NCBI GenBank assembly: GCA_018433675.1
Contig: JAHDQS010000011.1
Coordinates: forward strand, 16,692-80,691
Direction: 5' to 3'
From: Clostridia bacterium
GTDB lineage: Bacteria; Bacillota; Peptococcia; DRI-13; SM3-B62
DNA length: 64,000 nucleotides
Numbering within the stretch: the stretch's first letter is position 1; each line of letters begins with the position of its first letter. Below, one piece after another: positions 59,508 through 64,000 of this stretch. A program made the position numbers and the translations under genes. Below the pieces are notes generated by a model. It was not told where the DNA came from and ran no database searches. It was given only the letters and a program-made list of their open reading frames with translations.

Positions 59508-60365
59508 TCATCGGCTTTTCCTTGATAAATTTAAGAGAGATAAGCCATAAAAAACAATCGCGGTACCTGCTAAGATCAAAATACTGACCGATGGCCCGAT
59601 CTCATAGCTGCCCCAGCGGTACGTAATACCCATGTATTCTTTAAATTCGTTCAAATATCCGACCGGTACTCCTTCAAACGCTTTCTGCATAGGCACTTCC
59701 ATCAATACTTGTCGAAAGAGGGAGGCCGCATGGGATACGGGAAAAGCCTTAATCACCGTTTGCACCGATGCCGGCAAAGCACCGATGGGAAGATAAATAC
59801 CGGTCAAAAACCCAATAAGTGTGCCTATAATGGTGCTGGCTGTACTGAATGCATTGTGACTCTTGAAAAAAGATATGATAAAGCAAACCACCGAAGTATT
59901 GGTCATTGTTGCAAAAAAGACTAACAAAACCACCTTGAGGAAGGCTACAGGTGTAAACCACTCCCCGCCCCTTGCTACGATGTAAATCTCCCCGGCTACG
60001 ACGGTGACAAGAGACATAATAACACCGATAAAGAACGCACTGCCAATGTATCCTCCTGTGAGGCTATTCCTTTTGATCGGCGACGCGTAAAAGTCTTTGT
60101 AAATTTTCCTAACCTTGTCGTCAAGCATGACGCCAAAAGCACCCATAGTTGTTGTTACTGAGGCCACTGCGAGAAGTCCTGCCAAAAGCCAACTATTCAT
60201 CAGGTAATCGGCGTTTTGGATCTCTTGCATAGAATCGTTCAGCCAGACGTTCCCTAAAAACACCGCATACAGCGCAATAATAATGAATACCGCCATCAGC
60301 GAAAAGAATACCGCACTTCTATCCCGAAAAAACAGCTTTAAGTTGCGTTTCAAGAAATTACTCAT
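59508..60365 (-). CDS. ABC-2 type transporter permease
   Basis: A 285-residue membrane protein has six helices: VFFSLMAVFIIIALYAVFLG, SWLLAGLLAVASVTTTMGAF, YIGSAFFIGVIMSLVTVVAG, LVFFATMTNTSVVCFIISF, IIGTLIGFLTGIYLPIGALP and ILILAGTAIVFYGLSLL. ABC2_membrane proteins export drugs, lipids or peptides. The ATG overlaps the ATPase stop by four bases, so they form one transporter. Confidence 0.92.
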   Translation of the reverse strand: MSNFLKRNLKLFFRDRSAVFFSLMAVFIIIALYAVFLGNVWLNDSMQEIQNADYLMNSWLLAGLLAVASVTTTMGAFGVMLDDKVRKIYKDFYASPIKRNSLTGGYIGSAFFIGVIMSLVTVVAGEIYIVARGGEWFTPVAFLKVVLLVFFATMTNTSVVCFIISFFKSHNAFSTASTIIGTLIGFLTGIYLPIGALPASVQTVIKAFPVSHAASLFRQVLMEVPMQKAFEGVPVGYLNEFKEYMGITYRWGSYEIGPSVSILILAGTAIVFYGLSLLNLSRKSR

Positions 60366-61276
60366 TGTCTTAATTCCTTTCCCGTAATGTTTATAAAAGC
60401 GTCATCCATCGTACCTTGCAGCACCTGGAAACTGCTGATGTACGCCTTACATTGCTCTAATATGGGTATACTTGCCATTGTATTGGACAGTTTTACTGTA
60501 ATCTCACCCGCTGAAACCGTATAGCTAAGCTCAAATTCCCGCATGACCTGTTGCAGGGCTTCTTCATTTGAAACAGTCATTCGCAGCATGTCGGACGCGT
60601 ACTGTGTTTTCAATTCTACAGGCGTCCCTTTGGCCACCACTTCACCGTGGTCAATTACTATCACATAATCCGATTTGGCGGCTTCTTCCATATAGTGCGT
60701 TGTCAGGAAAACAGTCATTCCGGTTTTAAATTGTAACTGTCTAATTGTGTTCCAGATACTTCGCCTGGTTTGGGGATCAAGGCCGGTAGTGGGTTCATCA
60801 AGAAACAGTACCTTAGGTGTATTAACCAGTGCCCGTGCAATATCCGCCCTGCGCCTTTGACCGCCCGAGAGCTTGCCGTAAGGCCGGTCAATGATTTCAT
60901 CCAGCTCTGTAGCTTGAACAGCCTCGTATACAGCTTTCCTGACTTTTGCCCTGTCTGTTGTGTACAATCCGGCCCTGAATTCCAAATTTTCCCTCACTGA
61001 AAGCAAATCGTCCAGTACGCTGTCCTGAAATACCACTCCAATGATTTGTCGTATGTCATGGCTATTGTTGTGAGGATCAAGCCCATTTATAGTAACCTTG
61101 CCACCGTCGAAATCACTTAAAGTACACAGAACGTCGATCGTTGTTGACTTTCCCGCACCGTTTGGACCAAGAAAAGAAAACAACTTCCCTTGTTCAACAT
61201 AAAAACTGATGTCCTTTACGGCAGTGAAGCTACCATAGTTTTTTCTCAGTCCATTTACCTCAATTATCTTATTCAC
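60362..61276 (-). CDS. ABC transporter ATP-binding protein (drug-resistance DrrA class)
   Basis: The 304-residue ATPase has Walker A LGPNGAGKSTTIDVLC, signature LSGGQRRRADIARAL, Walker B LFLDEPTTGLDPQTR and H-loop LTTHYMEEAA, with a DrrA-type C-terminal extension ending GTMDDAFINITGKELRQ. It pairs with the downstream ABC-2 permease. The upstream 150 bases hold a hairpin and repeated elements, which separate it from the LytTR/DUF3021 genes, yet the four-gene order is the common LytTR-DUF3021-ABC set. Confidence 0.94.
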   Translation of the reverse strand: MNKIIEVNGLRKNYGSFTAVKDISFYVEQGKLFSFLGPNGAGKSTTIDVLCTLSDFDGGKVTINGLDPHNNSHDIRQIIGVVFQDSVLDDLLSVRENLEFRAGLYTTDRAKVRKAVYEAVQATELDEIIDRPYGKLSGGQRRRADIARALVNTPKVLFLDEPTTGLDPQTRRSIWNTIRQLQFKTGMTVFLTTHYMEEAAKSDYVIVIDHGEVVAKGTPVELKTQYASDMLRMTVSNEEALQQVMREFELSYTVSAGEITVKLSNTMASIPILEQCKAYISSFQVLQGTMDDAFINITGKELRQ

Positions 61277-61374
61277 CGTAATTTCCCCTTTCCGAAACCA
61301 CTATAGCAAAGCCTTTTTATCCTTTCAATAAGGAGAAAGGTAAGCTGTAAATTTAATAACGCAAGATGTAAAAA

Positions 61375-61408
61375 TGGGATGGTAAGCTGTAAACAGCCAA
61401 CCATCCCA
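61375..61408 (-). terminator. hairpin after the DUF3021 gene, before the ABC genes
   Basis: TGGGATGG (61375-61382) pairs with CCATCCCA (61401-61408), with an inner GCTG/CAGC; on the minus strand it is followed by TTTTTAC. It can terminate the regulator transcript or act as attenuator. The 13-mer TTTACAGCTTACC (minus strand) occurs in its loop and again 42 bases nearer the ATPase gene. Confidence 0.6.
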
Positions 61409-61427
61409 ATGGATTGTAGCGATGTCT

Positions 61428-61859
61428 TTAGGAACGATACCGCTCCTTTAATTTATTGTTGATCTTATATGTTAGTTTTTTATCCTGATGTCTGGTCATT
61501 AAGAAAACAATAGCATACACAGCCCAGACAGACGTGAGAAATACAGCAACCTCTTTGGCATCGTTAAGCATAACCCAATCCCAAAGAGACGCAAAATACA
61601 ATAGCATTGCTGATAGAACCAGCAAGTGGATAATCTTGCGGATCAACATTTGCTTGTTACTAAGTTCTTTGTGTGACAGGAATATGACATGTGGCAAATC
61701 ACCGGCAAAAGCCATAAGCAATATTCTTCCGATGTCATCCAGCGTAAAGCTGACATCAGGATAAAACAGCAGGCAAAACACATACATCGAAACAGTAATC
61801 CCCGTTGTAATGATAAAAAAGGATCGAATCATCGTTTTTAACAATTCTTCTATATGCAT
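61428..61859 (-). CDS. DUF3021 membrane protein
   Basis: The 143-residue protein has four membrane segments (IRSFFIITTGITVSMYVFCL, ILLMAFAGDLPHVIFLS, IIHLLVLSAMLLYFASLWDW and VAVFLTSVWAVYAIVFLM) and a short charged end, typical of DUF3021 proteins that sit beside LytTR regulators and probably modulate them at the membrane. It follows the LytTR gene by 11 bases. Confidence 0.88.
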   Translation of the reverse strand: MHIEELLKTMIRSFFIITTGITVSMYVFCLLFYPDVSFTLDDIGRILLMAFAGDLPHVIFLSHKELSNKQMLIRKIIHLLVLSAMLLYFASLWDWVMLNDAKEVAVFLTSVWAVYAIVFLMTRHQDKKLTYKINNKLKERYRS

Positions 61860-61870
61860 TCTATACCCTC

Positions 61871-62311
61871 CTAAATACCAAGTCTTTTCTTTAAATCAAT
61901 CATGTACTGCCGTGAAACAATGATTCTTTCACCGTTATCCAACAGCGCTTCAAACCTTCCGCTCAATGCAGGTCTGAGCGATTTGATCTTGCTCATGTTT
62001 AATATCACAGACTTAGACACCCTTAAAAAGTCAGTGTTTGCTAAAGCTTCCTCCAACTCATAAAGCTTCTGTTTTGACTCGTACACCTCATTTTTGCAAT
62101 AAAGGAAGGTCTTATTATCAACGACCTCGATATAGTAAACGCCGTTTGGCTTGATACGATGGATCTTATTCCCATCATAGGCCACAAGCGCATCCTGTGC
62201 TTTCAGCAGGGCTAATATACGAAGAAGCTCGGCAGTCATCTCGCGGCATTTGATTATTATTTGTTCTTCTTGTCCGTCTTGCGGTTCTTCGATAACAATT
62301 TTCAAATCCAC
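61871..62311 (-). CDS. LytTR family DNA-binding regulator
   Basis: The 146-residue protein lacks a receiver domain; residues about 45-146 are LytTR: IHRIKPNGVYYIEVVDNKTF, YELEEALANTDFLRVSKSVI, LNMSKIKSLRPALSGRFEAL and NGERIIVSRQYMIDLKKRLG. The start is a GTG with AGGAGGG close by. With its DUF3021 partner it likely regulates the ABC exporter genes downstream. No sensor kinase is present. Confidence 0.9.
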   Translation of the reverse strand: MDLKIVIEEPQDGQEEQIIIKCREMTAELLRILALLKAQDALVAYDGNKIHRIKPNGVYYIEVVDNKTFLYCKNEVYESKQKLYELEEALANTDFLRVSKSVILNMSKIKSLRPALSGRFEALLDNGERIIVSRQYMIDLKKRLGI

Positions 62312-62382
62312 TCAGCCCTCCTGTCAATACTACAGAGTACCTATATCATATTATTCAAACTATACCATCAAAAAACAAAAAA

Positions 62383-62416
62383 AGCCACATGCAGGTCCAT
62401 ATCCTGACATGTTGCT
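62383..62416 (-). terminator. terminator of the glycosyltransferase gene
   Basis: Minus strand: AGCAACATGTCAGG pairs with CCTGCATGTGGCT (one mismatch and one bulge) over a short loop, followed by TTTTTTTG. It lies 65 bases after the stop. Confidence 0.65.
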
Positions 62417-62480
62417 CTTTATTTGTGTCTTTTATTCAACGTAGATGCAGGGCGTAATCATGCGGAATACTCTTATTCTT

Positions 62481-63740
62481 TTATTGCTGGCCGGGATGCC
62501 TATCTGCGAGGAACGTGCAAATTCTTGTCCAAATTTGTTGTGTTTCAACAAATTGCTTATAATGTTTTTTCACATTTCTATTGTAGCGTTCCAGCTCTTT
62601 AGAGATATTCATAAAATCCTCACGCCCAAAATATGCGCTGACTTTAGGAAGTGTGGCAGTGAGATGTCGGCGCATCTCGTCAATTTTCTCTTCATAGTGT
62701 TCCGTCTGTATAATATACAGCAAAAGAGGCTTATATCGAATCCAGCCAATACAAGCAAGGTAAAAGCGCGTAGCGATTGGCTCTGAATCCGCTTGAATAT
62801 ACTTTAGCTTAATTGGGAGCACGCCATCCATCAAATGATGATAGGTGGAAAAACCATCATGAAACGTATAACATGGCACACGCAAAACCTTTCGCCGGCT
62901 CAAACAGGTGCTCAAGAAAGTATCTTCACCCCGCGCGCCAGGCGGGTTATAAAATGGGCTGACCCTCTCGGGCCTGGTTAGATTGATACACAAGTTCGCA
63001 CCAGATATAAACTTTGTATGGTTTACCTCCTGCACTTCTTCGACTTTATCACTCACCAAAATTTTTGTATCTGCATATGTGACCCCACCGTTGTTCATTA
63101 CTGCGTGCACGGTATCCCAATTGACAATATCATTGCTGATTGCCTCAATGAACAAGCGGAAATCTTGTTCCGTCATGATGTCGTTAAACTCAATATATGG
63201 AATGGGCGAGACATATCCGCAGTGATATCCATTTGTGATATCTGCCTGTTCGATGTTCCGCAAATGGGTTTCCAGTACATGCTGACCGCCCCAAATAGCC
63301 GAGGAACGGGTATTGGTAACTGCCACGGGATATTCGTCGTCATCGAGAAAGACAATATAATCCATATTATTTTTCAGCGCAATATACAACACAATATTGC
63401 GTTTCGCCGCATACCCACTTCCAAAAACCAATCGGGCTTCCGCCTCATTGATCACATTTTCCCGCATCAGATAGTCAATTTCTGTTTGAATTACCGTTTT
63501 GCCGATAAAGTAGGTGTCGTCGATCAAATCCAGCAAGTACTTGCTGACGTCGGTATAGTCCGCAGATTTTGTGTTTGAATATTTTAAATCATATGCAACT
63601 AAAAGATTTAAACGGATGTTTTTCTCTTTTGTCAACCCACTTTCGCGCCAGTTATAGATATTGGTTTTCAAAATTCTCTGAAAACTTTTGCGTCCAGTTG
63701 TAAACCCAATTCCCACATTGATTTCCTTGTCTTGCTGCAA
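62481..63740 (-). CDS. GT-A fold glycosyltransferase-like protein
   Basis: The 419-residue protein starts with TTG (AAAGGGG eight bases before), MQQDKEINVGIGFTTGRKSF. It contains YIVFLDDDEYPVAVTNTRSS, a DxD-like nucleotide-sugar/metal site after a Rossmann-like half (RLNLLVAYDLKYSNTKSADY), and NPPGARGEDTFLSTCLSRRK, reminiscent of the ED motif of family 2 enzymes. Later text (HDGFSTYHHLMDGVLPIKLK) has a conserved His-rich look. It is cytoplasmic, without membrane helices. Acceptor and sugar are unknown. The 260 bases upstream to the window end carry no gene I can support. Confidence 0.7.
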   Translation of the reverse strand: MQQDKEINVGIGFTTGRKSFQRILKTNIYNWRESGLTKEKNIRLNLLVAYDLKYSNTKSADYTDVSKYLLDLIDDTYFIGKTVIQTEIDYLMRENVINEAEARLVFGSGYAAKRNIVLYIALKNNMDYIVFLDDDEYPVAVTNTRSSAIWGGQHVLETHLRNIEQADITNGYHCGYVSPIPYIEFNDIMTEQDFRLFIEAISNDIVNWDTVHAVMNNGGVTYADTKILVSDKVEEVQEVNHTKFISGANLCINLTRPERVSPFYNPPGARGEDTFLSTCLSRRKVLRVPCYTFHDGFSTYHHLMDGVLPIKLKYIQADSEPIATRFYLACIGWIRYKPLLLYIIQTEHYEEKIDEMRRHLTATLPKVSAYFGREDFMNISKELERYNRNVKKHYKQFVETQQIWTRICTFLADRHPGQQ

Positions 63741-64000
63741 TTTGTCAACCCCTTTCCCTGTTAAAACATCCGGTTAATTTTTTTCCACAATTTTTTTACA
63801 TAAAGTATATTTCTACTTTACCATATAAATGGGAAGAAGTCGATCATATGCCTGTGATCAGTTCGTGTCAAGTAAATGTAGGCAAATTTTTCATCTTTCC
63901 TTTAAAGCTATATAACATACTGCATTGTCGCATTTATTCCACGTTCCTCTTGTCAACGAGCCTCCCACATCATGTTTTCAGGCATCACCGGCATCACCCA

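Noticed and set aside
63741..64000. Gene in the last 260 bases
   Set aside because: Only short broken frames; the region looks like the promoter side of the glycosyltransferase gene.

Overview
The window looks like chromosomal DNA from a low-to-mid GC, Gram-positive, probably spore-forming member of the Clostridia. This is inferred from gene content and ribosome-binding sites only; a Peptococcaceae/Desulfitobacteriales-like anaerobe would fit but is not proven. Supporting signs are strong GGAGG-type Shine-Dalgarno sites, frequent TTG/GTG starts, a PBSX-type phage tail cluster, ribonuclease J, meso-diaminopimelate dehydrogenase, LytTR/DUF3021 regulators and a YedE/TusA/DUF3343 selenium/sulfur operon. 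Most genes are on the minus strand.

Layout. 1-3.2 kb is a decayed region: a TetR gene cut by the window edge, a shattered DEAD/DEAH helicase ending at the 3' end of a tRNA-Ala, a surface-protein remnant, a group II intron 3' end and a peptidase S41 fragment. 3.2-7.1 kb is a TetR-controlled operon (alpha/beta hydrolase, two CPBP-type membrane proteases, one membrane protein), with the same operator at two promoters. 7.2-13.6 kb holds a LuxR remnant, an OmpR regulator-kinase-ABC ATPase-FtsX permease operon and a ZIP metal transporter. 13.8-16.8 kb has a small zinc-ribbon protein and a calcium-type P-ATPase. 16.9-22.8 kb is a PucR-linked catabolic cluster (NCS1 permease, DUF917, hydantoinase/oxoprolinase-like protein). 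22.9-29 kb has Ddh, a DHA2 drug exporter, a PadR/methyltransferase pair, and DUF2207/LemA. 29.3-37.5 kb has a shortened GMP synthase, an AbiE abortive-infection pair, a YefM antitoxin with a toxin stub, RF3, RNase J and an HTH-metallopeptidase.

37.9-54.2 kb is the most notable part: a complete contractile-tail cluster in PBSX/XkdK-XkdX order, with sheath, tube, frameshifted tail chaperone, short tape measure, baseplate, duplicated fibres, a predicted beta-propeller tail protein, holins and an M23 endolysin. A DUF1492 activator, XRE repressors and an ImmR/ImmA-like pair accompany it. Portal, capsid, terminase and integrase genes are absent. The arrangement is that of a tailocin (R-type, diffocin-like phage-tail bacteriocin), or of a prophage reduced to its tail.

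54.3-64 kb returns to chromosomal genes: a radical SAM protein, a thioesterase, a LysR regulator divergent from a YedE-TusA-DUF3343-kinase operon, an ABC-2 exporter with a LytTR/DUF3021 pair, and a GT-A-like glycosyltransferase. Much of the control logic is visible as inverted repeats on promoters (TetR, PadR, AbiEi, YefM and XRE candidates).
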